Positions 44,441 to 58,258 of a stretch of DNA of 64,000 nt are shown here, one piece after another; the first letter of the stretch is position 1; each line of letters begins with the position of its first letter. The stretch is from positions 4,658,787 through 4,722,786 of the forward strand of contig NZ_KI912266.1 of assembly GCF_000235425.2 (NCBI RefSeq), read 5' to 3'. The notes under the pieces are model-generated. The model worked only from the letters and a program-made list of their open reading frames with translations, was not told the origin of the DNA and made no database searches. The translations under genes and the position numbers were made by a program. The stretch comes from Pseudofrankia saprophytica. Its GTDB lineage: Bacteria > Actinomycetota > Actinomycetes > Frankiales > Frankiaceae.

Positions 44441-44595
44441 CTCCACGCTGGCCCACGGCCAGGCAGGAGGACCCGGCCGCCTCACGCCGCTGCGCACGCT
44501 CGGCAGGGTCCGAAACCGTCGGTGGCAGTGGTCACGATGGCGTCCAGAGCCTGGAGAGCGGCTGGGTCCTCCGCCCCCCGACGAACGGACGTCAC

Positions 44596-45555
44596 ATGAT
44601 CGCCACCCACGCGCTGCGCCGGGAGTTCCGCCGGTCGAAGCGCGCCGAACCTGTCGTCGCCGTCGACGGGATCGACCTGTTGGTCGACCCGGGCGAGGTC
44701 TTCGGGCTGCTCGGCCCGAACGGTGCCGGCAAGTCGACCACGATGCGCATGCTCACGACGCTGCTGCCGCCGACCTCCGGCACCGCGATCGTCGCCGGCC
44801 ACGACGTGGCGCGCGAGCGAGCCGCGGTACGCCGGCGGATCGGGTTCGTCGCCCAGGGCGGCGGCACCGACTCGGCCGAGACCGCGCGCGCCGAGCTCGT
44901 CATGCAGGGACGCGTGTTCGGCCTGTCGAAGGCCGACGCGCTCGCGCGGGCGAATGAGCTGCTCGGCCGGTTCAGCCTGACCGACGCGGCCGACCGGCGC
45001 CTCGGCACCTGGTCGGGCGGCATGCGCCGCCGGCTCGACATCGCCATCGGGCTGGTCAACTCCCCCGAGCTGCTGCTGCTCGACGAGCCGACCACCGGGC
45101 TGGACCCGGCGAGCCGCGCCGAGGTGTGGGCCGAGATCCGGGCGGTCCGGGAGGCGGGCACGACGATCCTGCTCACCACGCACTACCTGGAGGAGGCCGA
45201 CGAGCTCTGCGACCGGGTGGCGATCATCCACAAGGGCCAGGTCGCGCGGACCGGCAGCCCGGACGAGCTGAAGAGCCAGGTCGCCGGCGACAGCATCGTC
45301 GTGACCCTTCCCGCTGGCGGCCCCGAGGCCGTCGCCCCCGCGGTGCGCGATCAGCCCTGGTGCCACGGTGCCGACCAGGTCGACGAGAAGACGCTGCGCG
45401 TCTTCGTCGACGACGGCTCCCGCGCCGTCACCGACCTGCTGCGCCTGCTCGACGGCCTGTCGACCCCGGTCATCACGCTGACGCTGACCCGCCCGAGCCT
45501 CGACGACGTCTTCCTCACCGCCACCGGCCACCCACTGGCCACCGCCGGCGTCTGA
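44596..45555 (+). CDS. DrrA-like ABC exporter ATPase
   Basis: A 319-residue ATPase with Walker A GPNGAGKST, signature WSGGMRRRLDIA and Walker B LLLLDEPTTGLDP. The YLEEADELCDRVAIIHKGQ run after it is typical of the daunorubicin-resistance (DrrA) group. It pairs with the permease 95 bases downstream to export a hydrophobic compound, possibly a drug or the cell's own product. The divergent MarR fusion is the likely regulator. Confidence 0.92.
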   Translation: MIATHALRREFRRSKRAEPVVAVDGIDLLVDPGEVFGLLGPNGAGKSTTMRMLTTLLPPTSGTAIVAGHDVARERAAVRRRIGFVAQGGGTDSAETARAELVMQGRVFGLSKADALARANELLGRFSLTDAADRRLGTWSGGMRRRLDIAIGLVNSPELLLLDEPTTGLDPASRAEVWAEIRAVREAGTTILLTTHYLEEADELCDRVAIIHKGQVARTGSPDELKSQVAGDSIVVTLPAGGPEAVAPAVRDQPWCHGADQVDEKTLRVFVDDGSRAVTDLLRLLDGLSTPVITLTLTRPSLDDVFLTATGHPLATAGV

Positions 45556-45650
45556 ACCTGTCCAACGGCTGCCGGCCACGCGAGGCTCCGCCATCATCGC
45601 GTGGCCTTTGGCCTGACCGCCGCCCTCGCCCCTGAAAGGGAAGCCGCCTC

Positions 45651-46415
45651 ATGCGCTTCTTCTCCGACGTCCGGCTCACCTATGCCCGCGCATGCCGCGC
45701 GGTACTGCGAGAGCCGAGCTGGATCATCATCGGTCTTGCCCAGCCCCTGTTCTACCTCTACCTGTTCGGCCCGATGCTCGACAACAGCGGGGTCACCCGC
45801 GGCTGGCCGGCGGGGACCAGCAGCTGGGACGTGTTCATCCCCGGCCTGCTGGTGCAGCTCGTCCTCTTCAACTGCGCGTTCAACGGGTTCGCGCTGCTGT
45901 CCGAGATGCGCCAGGGCGTGCTGGAGCGGCTCTCGGTGACACCGATCAGCCGGCTCGCGCTGCTGCTCGGCCGCGCCGGCCGGGACGCGACGCTGGTCAT
46001 CATCCAGGGCGGGATCCTCGTCGGCCTCGCCGTCCCGCTCGGGCTGCACGTCCACACCGGACTGATCGTCGCCGCCCTGGTTCTGCTGGCGCTCGGCGTC
46101 GGCCTGTCCTGCCTCGGCTACGGCCTCGCGCTCATCCTGCGCAGCGAGGACGCCCTCGCCCCCGTGGTCCAGGGCGTGTCGCTGCCGGTACTGCTGCTGT
46201 CCGGGGTGCTGCTGCCGCTCACGCTCGCGCCGGGCTGGCTGGACGACACCGCCGAGGCCAACCCGCTGCGGCACACCGTCGACGCCGTCCGCGCCCTGAT
46301 GCTCGGCTCCGGCCGCGCCTGGCTCGGCATCGTCGTCACCCTGGCACTCAGCGTCCTGCTCGTGGTCTTCGGCACGCGCCGCTTCAACACCACCGAGGAC
46401 ATGCGCATCACCTGA
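45651..46415 (+). CDS. DrrB-like ABC-2 exporter permease
   Basis: A 254-residue permease with six helices, including FYLYLFGPMLD near the start and the ABC-2 motif GVLERLSVTPISRLALLLGR. GAAAGGGA precedes the ATG at 45651. It should form the membrane half of the exporter with the upstream ATPase. Confidence 0.92.
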   Translation: MRFFSDVRLTYARACRAVLREPSWIIIGLAQPLFYLYLFGPMLDNSGVTRGWPAGTSSWDVFIPGLLVQLVLFNCAFNGFALLSEMRQGVLERLSVTPISRLALLLGRAGRDATLVIIQGGILVGLAVPLGLHVHTGLIVAALVLLALGVGLSCLGYGLALILRSEDALAPVVQGVSLPVLLLSGVLLPLTLAPGWLDDTAEANPLRHTVDAVRALMLGSGRAWLGIVVTLALSVLLVVFGTRRFNTTEDMRIT

Positions 46416-46502
46416 TCCCTTCAGGGCAACTGCAGGGTCAGTGTGGGTGGGGCGTCGGCTGGACGACAGTCCGGGGCCGGCGGGGCGAGCGACGATGGGC
46501 AG

Positions 46503-47090
46503 GTGGACATCAGGGTGCGCCCGCCTGCGGCCCGGCCGGCCAGGCTCACGCGCAGGCTCGCGTGGGCGAGGCTCGCGGCCGTCGGGCTGGTGCTGGCCGC
46601 GCTGGCGGTCGTCGTGGCGGGGTGTGGTGGGGGCGGCGCGTCCGCGTCCGCCGGCACCGGCCGGGCTGGCGAGGGCCCGGTGCCCGCGCAGCTGCGGTTC
46701 GACGCCGCGACGGTCGACGGTGGCCGGATCTCCGGGGCCTCCCTCGCAGGGCGGCCGGCGGTGCTGTGGTTCTGGGCGCCGTGGTGCCCGATCTGCCATG
46801 GCGAGGCGCCGGAGATCGCGCGGGTGGAGAAGAAGTTCGGCGACAAGGTCCAGTTCGTCGGCGTCGCCGGGCTCGGGACCGTCGGTGAGATGCGGACGTT
46901 CGTCGCCGACACCGGCCTCGGCACGTTCCCGCACGCCGTCGACGCCGACGGCAGGCTGTGGGCCTCCTTCGGCGTCGACGAGCAGCCCGCGCTGTCGTTC
47001 ATCACGGCCGATGGCAAGGTCAAGACCCTGCAGGGCCTGCTGTCCGAAGCCGAGCTGAACATGTACACCGAGCAGCTGGTGACGAGCTGA
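46503..47090 (+). CDS. TlpA/ResA-like thioredoxin-fold lipoprotein
   Basis: A 195-residue exported thiol-disulfide protein. The start is the GTG at 46503; a basic N-terminus, a hydrophobic stretch and the lipobox VVAGC show a lipoprotein. The redox site is WCPIC in FWAPWCPICHGEAPE, and the cis-Pro loop is in DEQPALSF. It should be reduced by the CcdA-like protein 73 bases downstream and pass electrons to extracellular disulfides, for example during cytochrome c maturation or repair. Confidence 0.9.
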   Translation: MDIRVRPPAARPARLTRRLAWARLAAVGLVLAALAVVVAGCGGGGASASAGTGRAGEGPVPAQLRFDAATVDGGRISGASLAGRPAVLWFWAPWCPICHGEAPEIARVEKKFGDKVQFVGVAGLGTVGEMRTFVADTGLGTFPHAVDADGRLWASFGVDEQPALSFITADGKVKTLQGLLSEAELNMYTEQLVTS

Positions 47091-47163
47091 CAGGCGCCGG
47101 CCGACGACCGCCCGCCTCGCGCTCGGGCTCGCGCGGCGAGCGCGGGTCGACGGGCGCGGGCTG

Positions 47164-48087
47164 ATGGCCGGGACGCCGTACGCGCTGGCGTTGACGGCCG
47201 GGATGGTGGCCGCGGTGAACCCGTGCGGCTTCGCGCTGCTGCCCGGCTACGTCTCGCTGGTCGTCGTCGACCAGGCTCCGCCCGCCCGTCTGGGGGCGCT
47301 GCGGCGGGCCGCCGGGATGACGGCGGCGATGACCGGCGGGTTCGTCCTGGTGTTCGGCCTGTTCGGGCTGGTCGTCACGCCGCTGGCGTTGTCGGTCGGG
47401 CGATGGCTGCCATGGGTGACCCTCGTCGTCGGTGTCGGGCTGATCGTGCCCGGCATCGCGATGGCCGCCGGGCACGAGGCCTGGGTACGGCTGCCGAAGC
47501 CACGGTCGGCGCGGGTCGACGGGACCGTCTGGTCGACCGCGCTGTACGGGGTGTCGTACGCGCTCGCGTCGTTGTCCTGCACCGTCGGGCCGTTCCTCGC
47601 GGTGACGACGTCGACCTTCTCGTCGGCGAGTCTCGCCGCGGGGGTGGCCGTGTTCGTCGTGTACGCCGCCGGGATGGGCCTGGTCGTCGGTGTCGTCACG
47701 GTCGCCGCCGCGCTCGCCCGCGACGGCGTCACCCGCCGGCTGCGCCGCGCCCAGGCCTACGCCGGCCGGGCCGGCGGCGCGCTGCTCGTCGCCGCCGGTT
47801 GCTACGTCGTCTACTACGGCGTCTACGAGCTGCGGGTGTTCGGCGGCGCGGACGCCACCGACCCCGTCGTCCACGCCGCGACCCGCCTGCAGGGCACCCT
47901 CGCGGACTGGGTCCGCGCCGCCGGCGCCACCACCCTGCTCGTCGCCCTGATCGCCCTGGTGACGCTCGCCATCGGCCTGGCCGTCGCGGCCCGGCGCCCC
48001 TGGACCCGGGTCCGCCGCGCCGACTCCCCACCGGCATCTGAGCCCGACGCCCCGATCCGGGTGTCGGATCGTGGCCAGCGGTGGTGA
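47164..48087 (+). CDS. ccdA: CcdA-like transmembrane thiol electron carrier
   Basis: A 307-residue protein with about seven helices. The paired cysteines lie in NPCGFALLPGY and SLSCTVGPFLAV, the arrangement that moves electrons from cytoplasmic thioredoxin across the membrane. Its partner is the TlpA-like lipoprotein upstream. The C-terminal part after residue 230 is a longer tail with one further helix and a polar end. Confidence 0.88.
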   Translation: MAGTPYALALTAGMVAAVNPCGFALLPGYVSLVVVDQAPPARLGALRRAAGMTAAMTGGFVLVFGLFGLVVTPLALSVGRWLPWVTLVVGVGLIVPGIAMAAGHEAWVRLPKPRSARVDGTVWSTALYGVSYALASLSCTVGPFLAVTTSTFSSASLAAGVAVFVVYAAGMGLVVGVVTVAAALARDGVTRRLRRAQAYAGRAGGALLVAAGCYVVYYGVYELRVFGGADATDPVVHAATRLQGTLADWVRAAGATTLLVALIALVTLAIGLAVAARRPWTRVRRADSPPASEPDAPIRVSDRGQRW

Positions 48088-48315
48088 GGCAGTCGAGATT
48101 GGGGTGGAATCGGCGTCCTCGGCCCCGATATCGCCTGCCTCGTCGTCTGATCGGATGGATGTTGGCCTGCTCGCGCACATCGGAGGCGACCTCCGCGGGA
48201 CGAGGCTGACTGCCGCGGAGAGTCCCAGTCGCGTTCAGGTCGGTCGCACCGTCTGACAGGGCGCCTCCGGCGACCTAACGTCTGATGGACACAGCCGGGG
48301 CGGGGAGGGGCGGGC

Positions 48316-49752
48316 GTGGGCGTGGGCGTGGGCGTGACGGTTGCTCAGCTCGCCGAGCTCGTGGACGCGCTGCCGGCCGGTGTGGTGGCCACGGAGCCCG
48401 ACCTGCTGGACAAGTACCGGCGGGACCGGGCGGCCGACCCGGACGCCGGGACGCCGCTCGCCGCGGTGCGGGCGGAATCGACCGAGCAGGTGCAGGTGGC
48501 GGTCCGCTGGGCGGCGCGCCACCGGGTGCCGGTCGTGCCCCGCGGCGCCGGCACCGGCCTGTCCGGCGGCTCGTCGGCCGTGGACGGCGGCATCGTGCTC
48601 TCGACGGAGCGGATGCGGGCCGTCCGCGTCGACCCGGCGACGAGGATCGCGGTCGCCCAGCCGGGGGCACTGAACGCCGAGGTGAAGGGCGCGGCCGCCG
48701 AGCACGGGCTGTGGTACCCGCCGGACCCGTCGTCGTTCGAGATCTGCTCGATCGGCGGCAACGTGGCGACCAACGCCGGCGGGCTGTGCTGCGTGAAGTA
48801 CGGGGTGACGACGGACTACGTGCTCGGCCTGCAGGTGGTGCTCGCCGACGGCACGGCCGTCCGGCTCGGTGGGCCACGGCTCAAGGACGTCGCCGGCCTG
48901 TCGCTGACCAAGCTGTTCGTCGGCAGCGAGGGCACCCTCGGGATCGTGACCGAGGCGACCCTGCGGCTGCTGCCCGCCCAGCCGCCGACCAGCACGCTGG
49001 TCGCGAGTTTCCCGACCATGGCGGCGGCCACGGCCGCGATCCTGTCGATCACCTCGGCGATGCGCCCAGCGATGCTCGAGCTCATGGACCGGACGTCCAT
49101 CAACGCCGTCGAGGACATGCTGATGATGGGCCTGGACCGCGCCGCCGCGGCGCTGCTGCTCGCCCGCACCGACGCCCCCTACCGGGCGGGTGAGCAGGAG
49201 CTGCGCGCCATGGCCGCCGCGTGCGAGGCGGCCGGTGCCAGTGAGGTGCTCGCCACCGACGACCTGGACGAGGGCGAGGCGTTCGTCGTCGCCCGCCGCG
49301 CCGCGATCACGGCGGTCGAGCGGCTCGGCCTGGTACTGCTGGAGGACGTGGGTGTCCCGCTGCCCCGGCTGCCGGAGCTGGTCACGGGCATCGAGGCGAT
49401 CGCCGCCGCCCGCGACGTCACGATCGCGGTGATCGCGCACGCCGGCGACGGCAACACCCACCCGCTGATCGTCGTCGACCCCGGCGACGCCGCCGCGGCC
49501 GAGCGGGCCCGGCTCGCGTTCGGCGAGGTGATGGACCTGGCGATCGGCCTCGACGGCACCATCACCGGCGAGCACGGCGTCGGCCGGCTCAAGCGACCCT
49601 GGCTGCTCCCCCAGGTCGGCCAGGACGTCCTCGACCTGTCCCTGCGCATCAAGCAGGCCCTCGACCCGCTCGGCATCCTCAACCCCGGCGCCGTCTTCGC
49701 GCCCCGACCGGATTCGCTGGCCGGCGGGGTGTCCAGCCGGCAGACTTCCTAG
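48316..49752 (+). CDS. FAD-linked oxidase, glycolate/D-lactate dehydrogenase type
   Basis: A 478-residue flavoprotein of the GlcD/D-lactate dehydrogenase family (VAO fold). The FAD part has VPRGAGTGLSGGSSAVDGG and PDPSSFEICSIGGNVATNAGG, and the C-terminal cap has GDGNTHPLIV and GTITGEHGVGRLKRPWL. It oxidises a 2-hydroxy acid. The N-terminus comprises four consecutive GTGGGC/GTGACG units, so several in-frame GTG starts exist between 48316 and 48334; the first has GGGGAGGGG. No GlcE or GlcF partners are next to it. Confidence 0.9.
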   Translation: MGVGVGVTVAQLAELVDALPAGVVATEPDLLDKYRRDRAADPDAGTPLAAVRAESTEQVQVAVRWAARHRVPVVPRGAGTGLSGGSSAVDGGIVLSTERMRAVRVDPATRIAVAQPGALNAEVKGAAAEHGLWYPPDPSSFEICSIGGNVATNAGGLCCVKYGVTTDYVLGLQVVLADGTAVRLGGPRLKDVAGLSLTKLFVGSEGTLGIVTEATLRLLPAQPPTSTLVASFPTMAAATAAILSITSAMRPAMLELMDRTSINAVEDMLMMGLDRAAAALLLARTDAPYRAGEQELRAMAAACEAAGASEVLATDDLDEGEAFVVARRAAITAVERLGLVLLEDVGVPLPRLPELVTGIEAIAAARDVTIAVIAHAGDGNTHPLIVVDPGDAAAAERARLAFGEVMDLAIGLDGTITGEHGVGRLKRPWLLPQVGQDVLDLSLRIKQALDPLGILNPGAVFAPRPDSLAGGVSSRQTS

Positions 49753-49754
49753 CT

Positions 49755-49893
49755 GGCAAGGTTTTTGGTCGGCCGGGTTCCTAGGCGGCGCGGTCTCCTG
49801 GTCGGCGCGGTTTCTGGTCGGCAGAGCTCCTCGTCGCGCCTCGTCGGCGGAGCTCCTCGTCGGCAGGGTTCCTAGGTCGGCGGGTTCCTCGCC
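49755..49893. repeat. 16-bp tandem repeat array
   Basis: Eight degenerate units of 15-17 bases (consensus near GGCGNGGTTCCTNGTC) start at 49755, 49771, 49787, 49804, 49820, 49846, 49862 and 49879, with a 10-base partial unit at 49836. The array fills nearly the whole gap between the flavoprotein stop and the next gene. The period is not a multiple of three and I see no coding role. Confidence 0.8.
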
Positions 49894-49910
49894 GGACGAG
49901 AGGTGGGCAC

Positions 49911-50405
49911 GTGGCCGAGGTGGAAACGCAGCTGCCGTTCATCGACGAGCACACGACGGTCGTCGACGCCACCCCCGAGGACGTCTGGCTGGCCCTCACC
50001 GACCGGCTGGACCGGTCCTTCCGCGGCGCGGGCGCGCAGCGCTACGCCCGCGCGGTCGGCTGCGCCAACTGGGCGCCGTCCGGGCCGCGACCACTCGCCG
50101 TCGGCTCGACGATCGTCGGCTTCCGGGTCGCCGCGGCGGTGCCCGGCTCCTACCTGACCCTCGCCGGGCGGCACCGCTTCGCCGACTACACCCTCGCCTT
50201 CCGGCTCGACGACGCCGGCGCGGGCCGTATCCGGCTGCGCGCCGAGAGCAGGGCCGCCTTCCCCGGCGTGCCTGGCCGGACCTACCGGCTCCTCGTCATC
50301 GGCTCGCGCGGCCACGTCGTCGGCCTGCGCCGCCTGCTCGCGGCCACCCGCCGCCAGGCCGAACGACCCGGCCCGGCGGGCGCTCCCACCTCGCAGATCG
50401 ACTAG
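49911..50405 (+). CDS. SRPBCC-like (START fold) protein
   Basis: A 164-residue protein with the pattern of a SRPBCC/DUF2867-like lipid- or ligand-binding fold: an opening strand then TPEDVWLALTDRLDR, a middle VGSTIVGFRVAAAVPGSYLTLAG and a C-terminal helix with RTYRLLVIGSRGHVVGLRRLL. The GTG at 49911 has GAGAGG upstream. Ligand unknown. A strong terminator follows. Confidence 0.72.
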   Translation: MAEVETQLPFIDEHTTVVDATPEDVWLALTDRLDRSFRGAGAQRYARAVGCANWAPSGPRPLAVGSTIVGFRVAAAVPGSYLTLAGRHRFADYTLAFRLDDAGAGRIRLRAESRAAFPGVPGRTYRLLVIGSRGHVVGLRRLLAATRRQAERPGPAGAPTSQID

Positions 50406-50423
50406 CGCCGGTGGCCCACACGA

Positions 50424-50465
50424 CGACGCGCCCCCCGCCAGCCGAGGCTGGCGGGGGGCGCGTCG
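50424..50465. terminator. Bidirectional 19-bp hairpin terminator
   Basis: A perfect 19-bp stem (50424-50442 with 50447-50465) closed by a CGAG tetraloop sits between two convergent genes. It is the strongest hairpin I found in the window and should end both transcripts. Confidence 0.92.
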
Positions 50466-50489
50466 CGTGAAGCCGGATGCGACCGGTGC

Positions 50490-51572
50490 TCAGGCGTCGA
50501 GGCTGATGCCCAGCGCCGTCTCCATGCTGGCGTGGCGGTGGTGCAGACCAGGCTCGTTGCGGCCGAAGACGAGCTGGGAACGCCCGCCGGAGGCCATGCT
50601 GGCCTGGACCTTCGCGGCCAGCGGGTAGTCCTCGTCGCGGACGCTGGCGTGGGCGTAGGCGAAGATGTCGTCCGCGCCCGCCCGGCCCGCCTCGTCGGAG
50701 GTGTCCAGGGTGGTGGCATTCTGGTGAACGGTCACCGAGTTGCCGGCCCCGCTACCCGGGTAGACGCGGAAGATCTCACCGTTGATGAACGTCACCGACA
50801 TGACGATGTTCGGGAAGATCGCATAGATAACCACGAAGTAGTGCAGTGGCTCCCATTCGCTCTCCGGCTTGTCCGCGAGCTCGGTGATGTTCTGCATCGG
50901 GAAGATCAGCCGGTGATGCGGACCATAGGTGTCGAACAGCGCGCAGTTGCCGCGGACCAGCAGCGCGAACGTGTTCTTGTGCACCGTCGGGAAATGGTAG
51001 TTCTCGCCGAACGTGTCCAGCGCGAGCTTCCAGTTCACCGGCGCGTCGAGGACCTTCTCGCCGACCGAGTTCCAGTCGCCGATTCCCCAGGACGCCAGCT
51101 CGGGGCCGAGCTCGCCGAGGTGGCCCTCGATGTCCAGCGGGCCGCCATCCGGGTCGAGTCCGACCCACAGGAAGCCGGCGTGGTCGGCGGCCGGCAGCTC
51201 GGTGAGGCCGGGCTTGTTGGCCATCGTCTGCGGAAAGCCGTCCCGGCCGGGGCAGGTGACCAGCGCGCCCTTGTTGTTGTAGCTCCAGGCGTGGTACGGG
51301 CAGGTGAACCGCTCGGCCTCGCCGTCGCCCTCGGCGACCTGGGCCTGCCGGTGCGCGCAGATGTTCTGGAACGCGCGGACGGTGCCGTCGTCGTCGCGGG
51401 TGAGCAGCACCGGGACGTCCATGACCGTCTTGGTGGTGTACGTCCCCGGACCGGGCAGCTCGGAGCGGTAGCCGACCAGCTGAGGAGAGCTGCGCACGAA
51501 CTCGCGCTCGCGCTCGAACAGCTCCTCGCTGGTATAGATCGCGGCCGGAATGATGCGCTCGCCGGGCGTCAT
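50490..51572 (-). CDS. Rieske non-heme iron oxygenase, alpha subunit type
   Basis: A 360-residue aromatic-ring-hydroxylating-type oxygenase. The Rieske cluster ligands are C72, H74, C91 and H94, and the mononuclear iron ligands include H193 and H198 in DTFGENYHFPTVH. The ATG at 51572 lacks a ribosome site. In-frame sequence upstream reads IDRNELIDITRRALKIANDK, which looks like a conserved N-terminal helix, and AGGGAGG lies six bases before an ATC at 51641, so the true start may be there. No reductase or ferredoxin gene is adjacent. Substrate unknown. Confidence 0.9.
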   Translation of the reverse strand: MTPGERIIPAAIYTSEELFEREREFVRSSPQLVGYRSELPGPGTYTTKTVMDVPVLLTRDDDGTVRAFQNICAHRQAQVAEGDGEAERFTCPYHAWSYNNKGALVTCPGRDGFPQTMANKPGLTELPAADHAGFLWVGLDPDGGPLDIEGHLGELGPELASWGIGDWNSVGEKVLDAPVNWKLALDTFGENYHFPTVHKNTFALLVRGNCALFDTYGPHHRLIFPMQNITELADKPESEWEPLHYFVVIYAIFPNIVMSVTFINGEIFRVYPGSGAGNSVTVHQNATTLDTSDEAGRAGADDIFAYAHASVRDEDYPLAAKVQASMASGGRSQLVFGRNEPGLHHRHASMETALGISLDA

Positions 51573-52189
51573 GTCCGTCGTCTTGTCATTTGCGATCTTC
51601 AGCGCTCGCCGCGTGATGTCAATGAGCTCGTTGCGGTCGATCGGAAGCCTCCCTGGCGCGGCGATGATGAATTCGTGATCAGCGAGCGATCATGACCGCC
51701 GACGCCGTCGGCGAGCCTGCTGGCGTTTCGCGGCGGCACCTTTGCCCCCCTACGCCCTACCTTAACGCCAGGTCATACGCCCAGCTTGACCGGCATCTGA
51801 CATATCCGTCCCGGCGCATCCGCCCTTCCCGGCCGGGCCATCCGACCCGTCCCGCCCAGCCCAGGTGGCCCAGCCACGCGACCAGGGCACCTGCCCTCCC
51901 GGCGAACCCGCTCCGGCAGACGGCCTCCAGACCCCGGCTCACCGCCGTGTCGGACAGCTGACATGACCACCCGATGCGCCACGAGTTCCGTGTCCGAGCG
52001 CGAGGAAAGTCACCTCCCGACCGCGTGGTCGCCGGCGGAGCGCGAACGATCCCGGCCAGCGGCCGCCACGCCCGGGCACAGGGCTGCCCAGAGGGCCCGC
52101 GAGCTGTGCGCGACCGCTTCGTTGCTCTGGGCACGATCGGGGCAGACTCCGCATGTGAACCACACGCGACACGATGAAGAGGTCGTCAG
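51573..52189. other. Divergent intergenic region, about 600 bp
   Basis: This gap separates the Rieske gene from the large multidomain gene. The first 70 bases probably encode an N-terminal extension of the Rieske protein. TGATC-AGCGAGC-GATCA at 51676-51692 is a palindromic operator candidate. The rest is Pro/Arg-codon-like in several frames with no convincing gene. Confidence 0.4.
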
Positions 52190-57106
<4,917 letters not shown>

Positions 57107-57116
57107 GACACACAAA

Positions 57117-57159
57117 GTCGCGGGGCCCCGGTGATCGTCTCCCGGGCAGCCCCCGCGAC
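57117..57159 (+). terminator. Terminator of the GGDEF gene
   Basis: A 9-bp outer stem (GTCGCGGGG, 57117-57125, with 57151-57159) plus an inner 5-bp stem begin 11 bases after the stop codon. Confidence 0.75.
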
Positions 57160-57190
57160 CCGCGGGGCATTGCGCGGCGACAAAGAAGAC

Positions 57191-57233
57191 GGCCGTGCTG
57201 GCGCGGTACGGGGGGATCCGCGCCAGCACGGCC
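57191..57233. terminator. 16-bp hairpin between convergent genes
   Basis: Perfect 16-bp arms at 57191-57206 and 57218-57233 (GGCCGTGCTGGCGCGG and its complement) enclose an 11-base loop. It probably ends the minus-strand HTH-PASTA transcript and backs up the GGDEF-gene terminator. Confidence 0.85.
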
Positions 57234-57350
57234 GGCAGTGCCACCATCATGCCGGAAGCTCGGCCGAATGTCGATACCTTCAACATTTTTGCCGCCAAGC
57301 AAGCCCGAGGGCGTAGTCAGCCGGGCCACGCCCGCGGCGCCCGGGCGCAG

Positions 57351-58217
57351 CTAGCCGACGGCCTGGATGATGGGCTCGATGGCGGGCTCGGGGACCATCT
57401 CGAGGGCTGGCGGCGAGGACGGGAACGGGCGGCGGGGCTCGCGGACACCGGCCGAGCCGTCGCCGCGGCCACCGATCCACAGGCGTATCGGCGTGCCGGA
57501 CGCGACCCTGGCGCCAGCCTCCGGGGCCTGGCCGGTGACGAGCGCGCCGGAGTCCGGCTCGACCTCGACCAGCCCGATGCCAGGCTCCGTCGACAGGCCC
57601 ACGGCGACGGAGGGGAAGCTCCAGCCCGCCAGCACCGAACGGGCGTCCTCCCACGTCCGGCCGACCACGTTGGGCACCACGATCGTCTTGCCCGACCGAC
57701 GCCGTGACCTGCGACTGGAGCCGCCCGCCTCGTCCTCGCCGGCGCCGGCGGTCGAGGCCGGCTCGGCTCCCGCCGCGGGCGGGGCCTCGGTCGCGTCCAT
57801 GTCCGTCATGATCTGCCGGGCAAGGTCGCGCGCCAGCCCGATCTGATCCGCGACCGCGGCGTCGATGGGCCCCGGGAGCCCGGCGGGGTCCACGGCCGGT
57901 TCTGGGGCCGGCTCGGAGGTGAGGGGCGGGAGGTTCTCGTCGAGGTCACGCCAGCGCTCCCAGGCCGACTGCCGGGTGACGCCGAGCCGGGTGGCGATCT
58001 CCGCCCACGACTTGCGGTGGAAGCGGGCGGCGCGGACCGCCTCCAGCTCGGTCTGGTCCAGCAGCCGCCGCAGGGTGCCGATGTCGGTCAGCGCGCCGAG
58101 CGCCGCCTCCCCGTGGTCGGTGCTCCCGGGGCGGCCGAACACGCGGTCGCGCCAGGTGTCCAGCCGCTCCCACGCCCGGCGGCCCTCGTGCCACGGACCG
58201 CTCCTACCCTTGGCCAT
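57351..58217 (-). CDS. HTH protein with a PASTA domain
   Basis: A 288-residue protein with no signal or membrane segment. Residues 45-95 hold a helix-turn-helix (SWAEIATRLGVTRQSAWERW), then a Pro/Ala-rich linker and a basic patch SRRSRRRSGK. A single PASTA domain follows (about 180-245: VPNVVGRTWEDARSVLAG to ASGTPIRLWIGG). PASTA domains normally bind peptidoglycan outside the cell, so a PASTA joined to a cytoplasmic DNA-binding region is odd. The ATG at 58217 lies 3 bases from a perfect inverted repeat overlapping a -10-like TATCCT, which suggests leaderless, self-controlled expression. Confidence 0.82.
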   Translation of the reverse strand: MAKGRSGPWHEGRRAWERLDTWRDRVFGRPGSTDHGEAALGALTDIGTLRRLLDQTELEAVRAARFHRKSWAEIATRLGVTRQSAWERWRDLDENLPPLTSEPAPEPAVDPAGLPGPIDAAVADQIGLARDLARQIMTDMDATEAPPAAGAEPASTAGAGEDEAGGSSRRSRRRSGKTIVVPNVVGRTWEDARSVLAGWSFPSVAVGLSTEPGIGLVEVEPDSGALVTGQAPEAGARVASGTPIRLWIGGRGDGSAGVREPRRPFPSSPPALEMVPEPAIEPIIQAVG

Positions 58218-58220
58218 GCA

Positions 58221-58238
58221 TGTCAGGATAGCCTGACA
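58221..58238 (-). promoter_or_regulatory. Operator/-10 element of the HTH-PASTA gene
   Basis: TGTCAGG-ATAG-CCTGACA is a perfect 7-bp inverted repeat. On the minus strand it contains TATCCT (58231-58226), whose distance to the ATG at 58217 implies that transcription starts at or next to the start codon. No clear -35 is visible. Confidence 0.65.
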
Positions 58239-58258
58239 ATCGCGACCTGGGTAGGGGT

